Origin: Zygnema circumcarinatum
Taxonomy: Eukaryota; Streptophyta; Zygnematophyceae; Zygnematales; Zygnemataceae
DNA length: 21,793 bases
Assembly (NCBI GenBank): GCA_037447605.1
Contig: CM074811.1
Coordinates: 330,047-351,839 of the forward strand
Reading direction: 5' to 3'
Shown: positions 10,502 through 19,925 of the stretch, piece after piece
How the letters are laid out: every line of letters begins with the position of its first letter
Position numbering within the stretch: the stretch's first letter is position 1
Position numbers and translations under genes: made by a program
The notes under the pieces: model-generated
What the model was told of the DNA's origin: nothing
What the model saw: only the letters and a program-made list of their open reading frames with translations
Database searches by the model: none

Positions 10502-10587
10502 GGGGGCAGAATAGCCGAAATGGGAGGGTCGGATTTCAAAAAAACGGTGGCGGGATAACCAAAAAGGGGGGCGGTATATAGTTCTCC
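10502..10587 (-). repeat. Right terminal inverted repeat of the MULE
   Basis: Reverse complement of 9263-9350, ending TATATAGTTCTCC. It differs only by two fewer bases in a homopolymer run. The 22-bp-like units continue inward to about 10447. Confidence 0.9.
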
Positions 10588-10596
10588 GAATTTAAT
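10588..10596. repeat. Right 9-bp target-site duplication
   Basis: GAATTTAAT immediately follows the right terminus of the Mutator-like element and is identical to 9254-9262. Confidence 0.85.
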
Positions 10597-10828
10597 ATAC
10601 TAAAAGTTAAAGTTTCGATTACGAATTCCGGGTCGGGATCCGCGGCTCCGCCGTACACAGGCAGTACCGAAATGCGTGCCTACCCAATGCTTAATTCGCC
10701 CGACAGGCTTAATTGATTCGGCCATGTGTTAAGTCTGACCCCCCCTAATGTAATAAGACGAAGTTTGTGGCTCTTTCAAGGTCCGTCATCCGATGACTAC
10801 ATGCCTCCATGCATGTGGCACGTCCTGT

Positions 10829-10834
10829 CACGTG
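10829..10834 (+). promoter_or_regulatory. G-box CACGTG
   Basis: A perfect palindromic G-box about 700 bp upstream of the O-methyltransferase start. Another ACGT core lies 9 bp before it (GGCACGTCC), and the CGTCA array follows. bZIP or bHLH binding is known for this motif; use here is inferred. Confidence 0.5.
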
Positions 10835-10863
10835 TTAAACCAACGTTGTTCCACATGCTCAGG

Positions 10864-10916
10864 CGTCACGTCACGTCACGTCATGTCATAACACATCATA
10901 CCATGTCATGTCATGC
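10864..10916 (+). repeat. Decaying CGTCA/TGTCA pentanucleotide array
   Basis: About eleven 5-bp units: four exact CGTCA, then TGTCA, TAACA, CATCA, TACCA, two TGTCA and a decayed TGCAT. The CGTCA units create overlapping TGACG/ACGT cores of the kind bound by plant bZIP (TGA, ABF/HY5) factors. It lies 610-660 bp before the O-methyltransferase start codon. Confidence 0.8.
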
Positions 10917-11211
10917 ATTGCTACACATGGCCCTCATACGTGTCAACATCTGACGGGTGGACACGCCCACAAGATGACACTTTCCGTACAAAGTTCCGCA
11001 GTTCCGTATTCCGTAAATCCGTTACCTGTACGGCCTCTTGTACGGCCCTGCAAGAGCAAGAGGGAGCAAGAGCGTCTGCAAGCCACAGTGGACCTTCAAA
11101 AAAGGGCAAAACCCTAACCATTTTGGCGTAATTGCATTGGGATTTGCAGCCTGAATTTGGTCGAAATTTGAAGGAAAAGGAGAGGAGACGCCTCGACGGA
11201 GATTTAAGACG

Positions 11212-11503
11212 GTATGAGCATGAACTGGCGATCTCTCTCTATCTCACATGGCGCTCTTTGCATCGGTGAGGATTTTAGCCTTTTAGGGTTGTGGAGCTTG
11301 TCGAGTCTGAAGCGATCATGTCGTTTGCACAATCTGAATCTTCATGACTTCTGGGGTTTCTGTTGGAATCGTTTCTGTTTCTCTCATGCCTTCGTAAAAT
11401 GTATCTGAACCAAAGGAAAGGCGCCTCCCTTGTCGACGTGCATGCACGGATTGCGTCCTCTCCTCTCATCTCTCCGCTTCACTTCTCCCATTTTGTTGTG
11501 CAG
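11212..11503 (+). other. Possible 5' UTR intron of the O-methyltransferase
   Basis: A donor GGTATGAG at 11212 and an acceptor TTTTGTTGTGCAG ending at 11503 bracket 292 bp of T-rich sequence just before the start codon at 11528. The leader upstream carries a telobox-like AACCCTAA at about 11110. It is called from splice signals and base composition only. Confidence 0.45.
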
Positions 11504-11527
11504 CTCGTGAGCTCCCTCTGAAGATTC

Positions 11528-14109
11528 ATGGCTATCAACAGCTTCCTTCCTCCTCGGATCCTCTTCCGTCCACTCGTGTGGCTATGGGAGCTCCTCCACC
11601 GCCTGCTTATGGCGTGTCTGCCTCCTGACGCTCGCCTTGCTCGCCAGCTGGCAGCTTTCTGGCTCTCAGACAGTCTCTACGTCGCCGTACGACTGGGAAT
11701 CCCTGATATTTTGGCGGATGGCGTAAAAGATGCGCACGACATAGCGGAGGTGAGAGGCATGTGGAATTTCATCGATGGGTCTAGGTCCCTCTTTGATCGA
11801 GGGAGAGAAAGTTGCAGGGGAAAGTGGCCGTCGACTCATTGTGTTCAGAATTGATGGGCGGTTGTAAGGGAGAAGGCGTCGGTTTAAGGAGGGACAGAGT
11901 GGTGAAGTCGATTAGAGATGAGAGCATCAAGAAGGGAAGACGCATGGGAGACCTCTCTCCCCCTCCCACACACACGAGAGACAAGAGATTCCACCACGCA
12001 AAGGAGGGGAGGGGGAGAGATCTTGAGCCTAACTTCGTGGCTAATGTATTGCCTTTTTGAGCTGGTGATCTTCGCAGAAAATAGAGGGTGCAGTGGATGA
12101 GCAGAGCTTACTGCGCCTGTTGCGCTTTCTGGCAGCCAATGACGTCCTCACGTGCGATAGAAATGGCCGATTTGGCCTCACTCGCTCCTCAACTCTTCTC
12201 TGCACCGGACCTTACTCCGTTTCCCCTATTGCGCTCACCATGAATGACCGAAAGGACCATCGCATCGGTGAGTTATGTTAAGAAGTTTTCAAACCATGCC
12301 TGCCAGCCTGAGGTGTGTGCAGCTGAGCGGCCCTTTTGGCTTATACTGAAAAAAAAATGGTGTTGACGTGCTATTTCTCTCTCCTCTTCCTCCCCCGCTT
12401 CCCCCCGCCCTCGTTCTCTCTTCCTCTCCCTCTCCCGCCTTTCCTCTCCCCCTTCCCCACCCCGTTTTCCCTTTATCTTCTCTTTCTCGTATCACTCTCC
12501 TGTCTCCCTCCTCCTCGTTTCCCCTCTTCCGTCCTCTCTCCCCCTCTCTCTCTTACACTCTCTCTCTCCCTTCCCCCCCCTAAATGCAGGCTGGTCACAT
12601 TTGGAAGAAGCTGTCCGAACGGGCATTCCTGGCTTTGTGCATGGGGCGAAAAAAACTTTATGGGAGTTTTACGACGAGAATCTAGAACTTAGTCGGAGGG
12701 CAGATTCGGCCTTCAGTTCAGGTCTGCAGCCGGAGATGGTGCCACTCATGTGCGACTTTGACTGGTCAACAATCAGGTCAGGGGGGTCTCTTGCTCCTTG
12801 AAAGTGGCTAGCAAAATAGTTAAGTTTTGGATGAAAGGGAATGGAAGAGGAAAAGCGGGGCTGTGATTCGGGGTTTGTTTTAAGGTGTTCGCTTTCACCC
12901 TCTTTGTTTGGTCAATTTTTCTACCGGCCTTTTTCCCACAATCTTAGCAGCACTCTCCACTACTTCAATAGTTCATTCCCCTTTTTCTTCTCTTTCACTC
13001 TCTCTGCATCATCTCGTCCCATCCAGTCTCCTCACTTTCCTCGTTCTCTTTTCCCATCGTCTTCAGTACTCTTTCAGTTCCTATTCGTTCACTGTTTTCT
13101 TACTCTCACATTCTTCCCCTCTCACCTCCCCTCCACCCTTTTCAACCCTTCTACTACACCCTCGGCCGCTGTCGCACCCACTGTTTTCCTTGCTTTCTAC
13201 CCTCCCTCCCTCTCTCCCCCATTTCCCCCGCACCCTCTGCAGCGCTCTATCTCTCTTCCTCGTCCCTGCTCGTGCTAGTTACTCATCCCTTTAATCTTCT
13301 TCTTTATTCTTTCCGTTGGAAGCAGGTCCATTGTGGACGTTGGAGGTGGAATTGGAAGTTTCGTGAAAGAGCTCATCGAACGCTATCCTTCTCTCAAAAA
13401 TAACGCAGTTGTATTTGATCGGCAGGTCGTCGTCGGAGGCATTGACCCTCTTGAAGCTTCAGCATATGGCTTTTTAGTTCAAGCAGGTAAGCACCTGTGA
13501 TAGGGAGATAGGGATAGGGATAGGGATAGGGAGATAGGGAGATAGGGATAGGGAGATGATGTGATGATGATGATGATGATGATGATGAAATGTGATAGGG
13601 AATTTGCTATGTAGCCCCTTGTCTTAACCTACGGACAAAGAGGGACAGTCTCCTGAATGCAACGGAGACATAGAGATGGCATAGACTCCTTCGTAATAAG
13701 ATGTTTCAATTCTTTCGATGATAGTGTGGTTTTGTCTTATGGTTGAGCAGGCAGTTTCTTTGACAACGTGAAGCCTCCTGGGGCGGACGCTTACGTGTTA
13801 AAGCACATTCTCCACGACTGGAACGACTTGGAATGCGTTGCCATTCTTCGCCAAGTGAAGGAGGCAATGAGGACAAACCCAATAGCGAAACTCCTCATAA
13901 TCGACATTGTACTGGAGGGACCCTCTGACCCTTTCAACATCTACAAGACGGGCATGGACATGAACATGTTGGCTATGTGTTCCGGCCATGAGAGGACATT
14001 GCAAGAATGGGACCGTCTCCTTCGCGATGCAGGCATGGTTAGGGTTAAGCTCCACACTCTGAGGACAATTACGAGCATCATCGAAGCACAGGTGAAGGAG
14101 GCGACGTAA
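11528..14109 (+). CDS. SAM-dependent O-methyltransferase, COMT/ASMT type
   Basis: Five exons, 11528-11749, 12078-12267, 12590-12776, 13326-13486 and 13751-14109, total 1119 nt and encode 372 residues in frame with GT-AG borders. The N-terminal dimerisation region (FWLSDSLYVAVRLGIPDILA, about 44-63) leads into the Methyltransf_2 fold. DVGGGIGS at 204-211 is the SAM-binding glycine loop. KHILHDW at 271-277 carries the catalytic-base histidine (H275 by analogy with caffeate O-methyltransferase). The C-terminal DIVLEG and ERTLQEWDRLLRDAGM blocks are also typical. The enzyme should methylate a hydroxyl of a phenolic or indolic substrate; the sequence alone does not say which. Two oddities stand out. 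Residues 8-31 are unusually hydrophobic and could anchor the protein to a membrane. The segment from VVFDRQVV to GSFFDNV departs from the usual FDLP...GGDMF pattern. Exon 5 is the best-conserved part. Confidence 0.9.
12366..12580. repeat. CT-rich tract in OMT intron 2
   Basis: CTCTCC, CCCTCC and TTCCTC words fill most of the intron and run to within 10 bp of the acceptor at 12589. It may act as an extended polypyrimidine tract. Confidence 0.85.
12950..13275. repeat. Degenerate pyrimidine-rich stretch in OMT intron 3
   Basis: TTCTC, CCTCC and CATTTCCC words give about 300 bp of strand-biased sequence. Overlapping Ser/Phe/Pro open frames in two registers are composition artefacts. Confidence 0.7.
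13498..13588. repeat. GGGATA and GATGAT microsatellites in OMT intron 4
   Basis: AGGGATAGGGAGATAGGG-type hexamers (about 13498-13556) are followed by an ATG/GAT trinucleotide run (about 13557-13588). Both lie just inside the intron after exon 4. Confidence 0.9.
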
Positions 14110-15230
14110 GCGTTCTGAGTGGTTTTTGTACAGTCAGTGCGTGTTTTGTATAATAGGATTTTGAACTCCAGACAGAGGGATGCTGCTGTACATTAGGGTT
14201 TTGGGCTCCAAGCAGAAGGGGTGCACTGTGGAACTCCTCGTTTACAAAACTGACTCAGAATCAGAATCAGAATCACGCTCAGAATCACTACTGAGAGCTG
14301 GTGAATGGACTCATCCTATCAGATGTGAGTCAAGATGTGAGACCTGAACTTTATAATCACAATCGGAATCGATAATATGAGCATACTGCAATGTACATAT
14401 TCCATATGTGACCCTCGAGTTAGAGTTATCCTGTGCCTATTCATAAGCCCCAACAAACCCGAAACCCTAAACTCAAAACCCGAAGTTAGGAAAGCTGACC
14501 CTAACCCCATCTCCCGATCCCATGGAGAAATGGCTTTCAGTATGAGTCGCCATGTGATTGCCAACAGAATGCTGCACACAACCGCCGACCCTAAACCTGA
14601 AGTCGAATTCACAATGCCTTCATGGTAAACATATTGATAGATTAAAAAAAAGAACTTGAAAGTTCAAAGCGGCCAACAACAGAATCCAGGCTCTCGTTTG
14701 GTGTTTGCCATTAAGATGTTATTTACATCCTGTTTTACATATGGGTCTAGGGTCTTGAGTATTTAGGGTTTCGGATTGGCAGGCCTAGCCGTAATGAGTA
14801 TTAAGGAAAGTGGAGAGCCTCAAACCACGTAAACCATGCTCTGTAAAGGAGTCCCTGACGTACATACTCGTGATAGATACAGGCACGCTTCAATATTCGA
14901 CATGGAAAGCCCTTCAACTGGCAAGCATCCATTTCGAATGACAAAAGAACTGAATTTCCATTCAGCATTTGAGTGATGAGGTGACTGAAACCCTGACTTT
15001 TTCCATTGACTTTGACTCCTTTCCGATGAGAGCCTTAGCTTTTCCTATCAGTTGTGTCCACGGACAGCTCGTCTCGTCAGTACTGCTTATCCTTTTTCAG
15101 TCGACCAAACCAAGCCGTTCCCTGAGCCAAATGTGTCCGAGTTCGTCGCAGGTCCCCCTGCAACTTCTTGTTTCTGAAAACACAACATTTTGCAAAATCC
15201 CTCAGTCATAGTTCACACAAGAAAAAGCGG
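14110..15230. other. Intergenic between convergent genes
   Basis: It contains the O-methyltransferase 3' flank. A degenerate two-copy tandem repeat of about 39 bp (14157-14195 and 14196-14234; shared TTTTG, CTCCA and CAG words) is followed by short CAGAAT repeats at about 14250-14288. AAACCCTAAA and AGGGTTT words are scattered at 14460-14770. No gene is supported. Confidence 0.5.
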
Positions 15231-15545
15231 AGAGGTCGGAAGTACGATGGAGGGGGAAGGGGAGTGGGACTGGGGGTAGGAGGGAGAAGGAGAGAGGAAG
15301 TGGGATGGAGGGGAAAGGGTGGGAGGAAGGGGGGGAGGGGAGAGGGAAAGGGAGTGGGATGGATGGAGAAGGGGAACGAAAGTGGGAATGGAAGGGGCAG
15401 GAGAGGGGGTGGGGAGGGGTTATAGGAGAGGGGAGATGGTGAAGGGGAGTAGGAGAGGGTTTGGGAAAGGGAACGGGAGGGGCATGAAGACGGAAAGGGG
15501 GAAGTCTGGAGGAAGGGGTGGAGGTGAAAGAGAGAGAAAGAAATA
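15231..15545. repeat. GGGA-rich array downstream of the zinc-finger gene
   Basis: About 315 bp, purine-rich on +, made of AGTGGGA, GGAGGG and AGGGGAA variants. It lies 87 bp past the stop codon of the minus-strand zinc-finger gene, so it is polypyrimidine in that gene's sense and may fall in its 3' UTR. Long open frames in both directions are artefacts. Confidence 0.9.
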
Positions 15546-15631
15546 GGGACTTCACCCACTTATTGCCTTCCACTGCAGCTTTCATGGACCAACAGTTGAC
15601 AGAATTTGGGGCAGCCGGGAGCAGGGGAGGC

Positions 15632-18600
15632 TTACCGCATGTGAAAGTGCACAGAACAGTAGAAAGTAAACAGAAGGAAGACGAGGAATGCCACCTCCGC
15701 ATAATAAAAAACTCGCGAATTCCACTTCTGCATGAAGGAGATTACAGCATTCAGCCACCCCCGATCAAACCGACCTTCAGAAGGGAAACATTAATCATCA
15801 GACAATGGATGAGTGTATGCTGTACGGACTCTGCTTGCTTTCAACTCTCCCTCCACTACCCTCTCTCACCCTTTCTCCACCTCTTTCCGCACTCCCTTTT
15901 TCTAGAGCAAATACGCAAATGCTCATATACATGTTTAATCGCGGACCGTTGTCGTCATTCTGATGCCAAAATGAGTGGGAGTGTCTCTTGCTTGATAACA
16001 AGACAAAAGCTTCAGGAAAGTACTGATGTGAGTGATTCCCTTTTTTAAGTTAATACAAAAAAAAAAAAAAGAGTTCTTCTGAAGGAGTCCGTCAGACTCA
16101 CACTCCCGCCCATGGGAAACATCACACGATCTTTGTCGCACGTGTGAGACTCACAGAACTGCTTTCTTAGAAACTCTGCAGCATAGATAAGAATAGAAAG
16201 AGACATAGAGACAGAACTCTGTTAGTATTGACCAGTCATTGCTTATTATCTCTGTCTGCTTGAACATCTGCTCAACTTCATTACCTTAATCGCCAATACA
16301 AACCAATGGTCTTGATAGGTTGCAACTCAAAGCAGAAGCAAAAGCAAAGCTAAAGTTGAAGCAGAAGCAAAAAAAGCTACAGCTGAAGTTCAAAACGTTG
16401 GCAGACTTAAGAGTTGGAAATTCTCTGTGATATTTCTCACATACGTCGTGCATTATATGTGTATGTATATATATATATTCCATGAAATATATGCGCAAGA
16501 GATGAAAACTGACGAAGAAAGGAAGGTCCGGGTAGAGAATACCGTTCAAATGACGAGCTTCCACACTTGAAGATTCCGGGAAACATTGATCTGCCATCAC
16601 CTGCATCATAATTCATAAGAGCAAAAGAATTGAGACTTCAATGCATTGGCCAATGAAGGTCAAGGAGAAGCGGGAATTCTGGACCATCATATATCTTCCA
16701 AAAGGAAACAAAATGGCAAAGAAAAGGAAAGGAAATGTAAGCCACGATTAAACCAATATCCTCATATTCAACCTGTCCTAAGAATTCAAGTGGCTCTTGC
16801 ATTCTGTCGGCTTTCTGTTTTGAAGATACAAGATTGAATTCAAATAACATGGGGAAAAAAGTAGAATTGGTTCTTTTCTATACCATAGCCATGCCAACTG
16901 AAGTAAAGAGGCATTTTAGGGCTTCTGAATTAGGGTACTACTTCTTCCCTATCCCTCCCTCTCCCTCCCTCTCTCCCTCTCTCACATCCGAATGCATCAA
17001 ACTGTTGAGCCCTATGATTTAACGACCTCACATAAATGGCGTCTCCTCTCCATTTCTGCTTTGCTGCACTTTTTGTCCAAATGCTTCTTTCCACTGCTCA
17101 CATATTGATCGCAGTGAATGAGAGGGCATAAATCTGCAAAGCATCCAAGTTCCTGCATATAACGGCAAAAAGAGAGTCATGGATAGTCAAAAGGTGTCGA
17201 ATTATGAACCCTTCGAAATGCCAAAGTCAGCAATCCAAGTATTGTGAGGCATAGAGTGAGAGTGAGAGAGAGAGAGAGAGGGAGGGATGCTGACCTTCTC
17301 AACTTGGTCTGCGTGCCTGTTATCAAAGTGTTTGTCGATGTATTCCTCTGATTTGAAACGTTTGAAGCAGACTCCGCACTTCCAATTGTTGGGATGGTTC
17401 TTCACTTTCATTTTTTCTTGCTTTGAGAACATATCATTGAGAGGATGAAGTTTGCATTTTTGTGATAAATTGTACTTCTGCTTTTCCACAAAGGGCTGAA
17501 GATACTGCCACCAAGTTACAACAGAAGAGGAACAGTCAACAGCAAGTCCCTTTGAGCAAAACCAATTTTTCGAGTACATGCACGAGCCACGCAATGACAT
17601 TCCCAAACTAGTGATGATGAAGACTGTTCAGAAGTTCCACATATGTGGAAGTGGAAAGACATTTTTTAACTCACAAAGAACAAGCAGTCATGTGCTGCAC
17701 ATGTTCATTCCTCCCAAAACTCAGCTCATGGTGATATGATGTTGCTACGCTATAACGCCGTAGAGGGAGAGGGAGAGGGAGAGGGAGAGGGAGAGGGAGA
17801 GGGAGAGGGAGAGGGAGAGGGATGGGAGCAGAGAGGATGCACACACTTGCGCAAGCATGCCTCTTAACTTTCATTGCACTAACCTCCTCAAGGACAGAGT
17901 GCGCAATTCTGCTTTTTGCCCGAGAACATTTGAAGACGTCCACTGACCGTTCCGGCGTTGATAGAGATGCCTTTCTGCCAATGCCAACAAATGTAGGATG
18001 CAAAACGACCTTGCTTGATAAGACCCTCTTTATATGCAATCAGCACAGTGTAATAGGAGCTAAATACATGTCAATAGACTCCGTTTGATTGTGGTGAGCA
18101 CAATTAAAGAGGATTCAGGGATTGACTTCTGAAAGAAAGATAAGACTTCGAATATTGAGCAATAAATAATCACGAGGAAAAAATTGGAAGGAAACGCTTT
18201 CACTCACCTTGATCTGGTTCTCGCATTTATTCTTTGAGTAGCAAACTGTTCCCAGCTCCAAAAAGCACAACATTACAAATGTTTTGCCGATTTCCAATGA
18301 CCTGAAAGCAAAGCAGAGGGGTACAGATTGGTTCACACTTCTGGATGTTTGTGATAAGGCAGATTTACTATGGAAACCTCATGCATGCTTATCAAACGGT
18401 GGTTTAACAATACAGCGCACAAGTCACAGGCACTTGTGCCCATTTCTGGTCTAACTGTTATCTCGTAAGAAAAAATAGGGTTTGCCAGTCTCTCAGCCTC
18501 AAAGCATTTAGAGATGTCTCCGTCCAAAAACGAGACATACTAAAATTTCTTGAAGTAAGGACCTCTACCGTGAAGAGATGAGGGGCACTCAATCAAATAC

Positions 18601-18843
18601 CAGCCACTTCCCGCAAATTGACCAACATCTCATATATCATATCTTTCTGTCCTCCCCCCCCAATCTCTCTCTCTCTCTCTCTCTGTCTCCCACTCTCTCT
18701 CTCTTACATTTAGGGTTCCACGCGGGATCGCTTACATTACACTCTGCCCGTGTCAAGAAGTAAGTAAAAAAGACGACGCTGAAGAGCAGCAGAAACAGGC
18801 TGCGCGAGACTCTATGCTCGGCCCTCCTCCCCGCGGCAGCCAT
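15632..18843 (-). CDS. C2H2 zinc-finger protein with signal peptide and C-terminal TM
   Basis: Firm exons, in minus-strand order: 17504-17295, 17152-17027, 16600-16543, 16175-16102 and 15727-15632. They join in frame to a stop at 15634-15632. The first carries one classical finger, C-X2-C-X12-H-X4-H (WKCGVCFKRFKSEEYIDKHF then DNRH), preceded by KCKLHPLNDMF. The next give a Cys-rich block (ELGCFADLCPLIHCD), RRRHLCE, MADQCFPES and FLRKQFCESHTC. The last exon ends in a hydrophobic helix (VAFLVFLLFTFYCSV) and HFHMR. The probable first exon, 18843-18736, starts in strong context and encodes a signal peptide (SLFLLLFSVVFFTYFL). 18301-18208 (SLEIGKTFVMLC...NKCENQIK) is a possible internal exon, but its phase does not join directly to exon 1, so at least one exon between is missing. 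The layout suggests a type I endomembrane protein with a lumenal Cys-rich domain. Function unknown. Confidence 0.72.
16321..16390. repeat. Degenerate AAGCAR hexamer repeat in a zinc-finger intron
   Basis: AAGCAG/AAGCAA/AGCTAA units with a loose 6-bp period, in the intron between the MADQCFP and FLRKQFC exons. An open frame across it is repeat-driven. Confidence 0.6.
17635..17650. repeat. 16-bp perfect palindrome
   Basis: TTCCACATATGTGGAA is self-complementary over its full length. It lies in the intron upstream of the zinc-finger exon. No role is evident. Confidence 0.7.
17763..17822. repeat. (GAGGGA)10 microsatellite
   Basis: Near-perfect hexanucleotide repeat in the 5' half of the zinc-finger gene, CCCTCT in the sense strand. 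This purity implies recent expansion and likely length polymorphism. Confidence 0.95.
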
Positions 18844-18931
18844 GGCGGCGGGAGGCAGAGGAGAGCCGGAGACGAGGCGGAGTACTGTACCTCCGAACCG
18901 CCGTTGGACCAAGGCAATGTGTTGTAGTATC

Positions 18932-19165
18932 AACATGACATTGTTGTACTCATGGATGGCAACAACAACTACAACAACAACAACAACGACAACATTGTAC
19001 ACATGGATAAAAACAACAACGAAAACATTGTACTCCTAGATGTAAACAACAACCATCAACATTTTACTCAAGGATGAAAACAGCAACAAAAAAATTGTAC
19101 TCATGTATGACAACAACAACAACAACACGGACAACAACATTGTTCTCGTGAATGCAAACCACGCA
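18932..19165. repeat. AAC-rich minisatellite upstream of the zinc-finger gene
   Basis: Six degenerate units, each an AACATTGTACTCATGGATG-like core followed by a variable AAC run. Cores begin near 18937, 18991, 19024, 19058, 19092 and 19137. The basic period is 33-34 bp; longer spacings come from extra AAC triplets. It lies 90-320 bp upstream of the minus-strand start codon at 18843, in the likely promoter or 5' UTR. Confidence 0.8.
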
Positions 19166-19249
19166 CACACACACCACACTTTCCCTTGTTTTTGCTCTGA
19201 ACAGAAATCGGTCTGCCCGTGAACAAAATGTCCATCGGAAAATTCCCCT

Positions 19250-19925
19250 TACCGTAAAACCGAACAGGTTGAGAAAAAAAAATTAAAGAGTTTGGCTTCT
19301 CTCAAAAAACAAAAACTTTCAAAACCAGTTTCTCAAGAAAAACCCACTATTTGTGAACACGATTCATTTTGGAAAATGAGAAATAAATTCCTAATTGTTT
19401 TTCTGAATACAATTTTTACGGAGAACCAATTGAACGTTGAACACTCAATTATCGTTCGTATTCAATTTGAGTTGTCCTTGGGTCCACCGATTAACAGTTA
19501 GATTTCAGTGGATCGCAAAGCGCGTGGACCCGGCTGTTCGTACAGAAATTGTTGATCTGCTCGCCCGAAGAATCGTACGGCAAAACTGGCGCTCGGGCTA
19601 CAGTAACCGGATCCCTCCAATCGCACGGAACCAGCGTGGCGAAATTTTGAATCCGCAAGTGCGACCGAACCAATTGAGTCTTTGAACTTTTTTCCTTGAA
19701 AATTTTCACTTTCTTAAATCGAAAAAGTGTCGACCTCGAGTATTCAAAGTTCGACCCCTTTATTCAGTATGGTTGAGAATTCCTCGTGGTTCCCCATGCT
19801 GCTGATGTTGTTCGTGTACATTTGATGGCCTCGGCATGCGTGAGATCGATGCCCCTTCCTTTTTCAGAATTGAGAAACTAAGTAAACTCCTTTCTCAACT
19901 TCTCAACCTGTTCGGTTTCACGGTA
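19250..19925. mobile_element. Candidate TA-flanked inverted-repeat element (MITE-like)
   Basis: The 24-bp termini at 19252-19275 and 19900-19923 are inverted copies matching at 23 of 24 positions (ends CCGT(A/G)AAACCGAACAGG). Weaker inverted similarity continues inward for about 30 bp. Both ends abut TA (19250-19251 and 19924-19925), as in Tc1/mariner-type insertion. The interior, about 620 bp, has no transposase or recognisable gene. It lies between the zinc-finger and SURNod19 genes. A 2-bp flank is weak evidence for a duplication, so class assignment is tentative. Confidence 0.6.

Larger units (their letters stand above)
9263..10587. mobile_element. Non-autonomous Mutator-like element (MULE)
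   Basis: A 1325-bp element with long terminal inverted repeats (9263-9350 and 10502-10587). These are identical except for a 2-base difference in one T-run. It is flanked by a perfect 9-bp direct duplication, GAATTTAAT. A 9-bp duplication with inverted termini near 90 bp is the classic signature of Mutator-like elements. The interior has a GA-rich array (about 9430-9880), a unique island (about 9880-10105) and a GGGGAGG array (about 10106-10440), with no transposase. The near-perfect termini and duplication imply a fairly recent insertion mobilised in trans. It is inserted within an older MITE-like element. Confidence 0.85.
9212..10747. mobile_element. Candidate TA-flanked MITE, split by a MULE
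   Basis: Imperfect inverted termini lie at 9214-9241 and 10719-10745. The left begins with eight Gs followed by TCAGAC and, six bases on, CATGGCCG. The right is its reverse complement with seven Cs. Both ends abut TA (9212-9213 and 10746-10747). Removing the inner element and one copy of its 9-bp duplication leaves about 198 bp. MITE size, TA flanks and short termini fit a Tc1/mariner (Stowaway-like) or similar non-autonomous element. The termini are diverged in the middle, so this element is older than the one inside it. The family assignment is tentative. Confidence 0.55.

Noticed and set aside
10066-10581. Gly/Arg/Glu and Pro/Leu open frames of 150-214 codons
   Set aside because: They are translations of the GGGGAGG array in several overlapping frames, with no start context.
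11812-12060. Plus-strand open frames of 60-82 codons
   Set aside because: They lie in the first O-methyltransferase intron; exons 1 and 2 join in phase 0 with conserved sequence on both sides.
15202-15702. 166-codon minus open frame running into the Pro/Phe-rich array
   Set aside because: It overlaps the last zinc-finger exon in a different frame. The frame reading VFYYAEVAFLVFLLF joins correctly to the upstream exons.
15518-16048. 176-codon plus open frame
   Set aside because: It is antisense to the last zinc-finger exon and its intron, with no domain or splice logic on the plus strand.
16638-16850. 70-codon minus open frame in a zinc-finger intron
   Set aside because: The flanking exons join in phase without it, and the reading has no link to the conserved protein.
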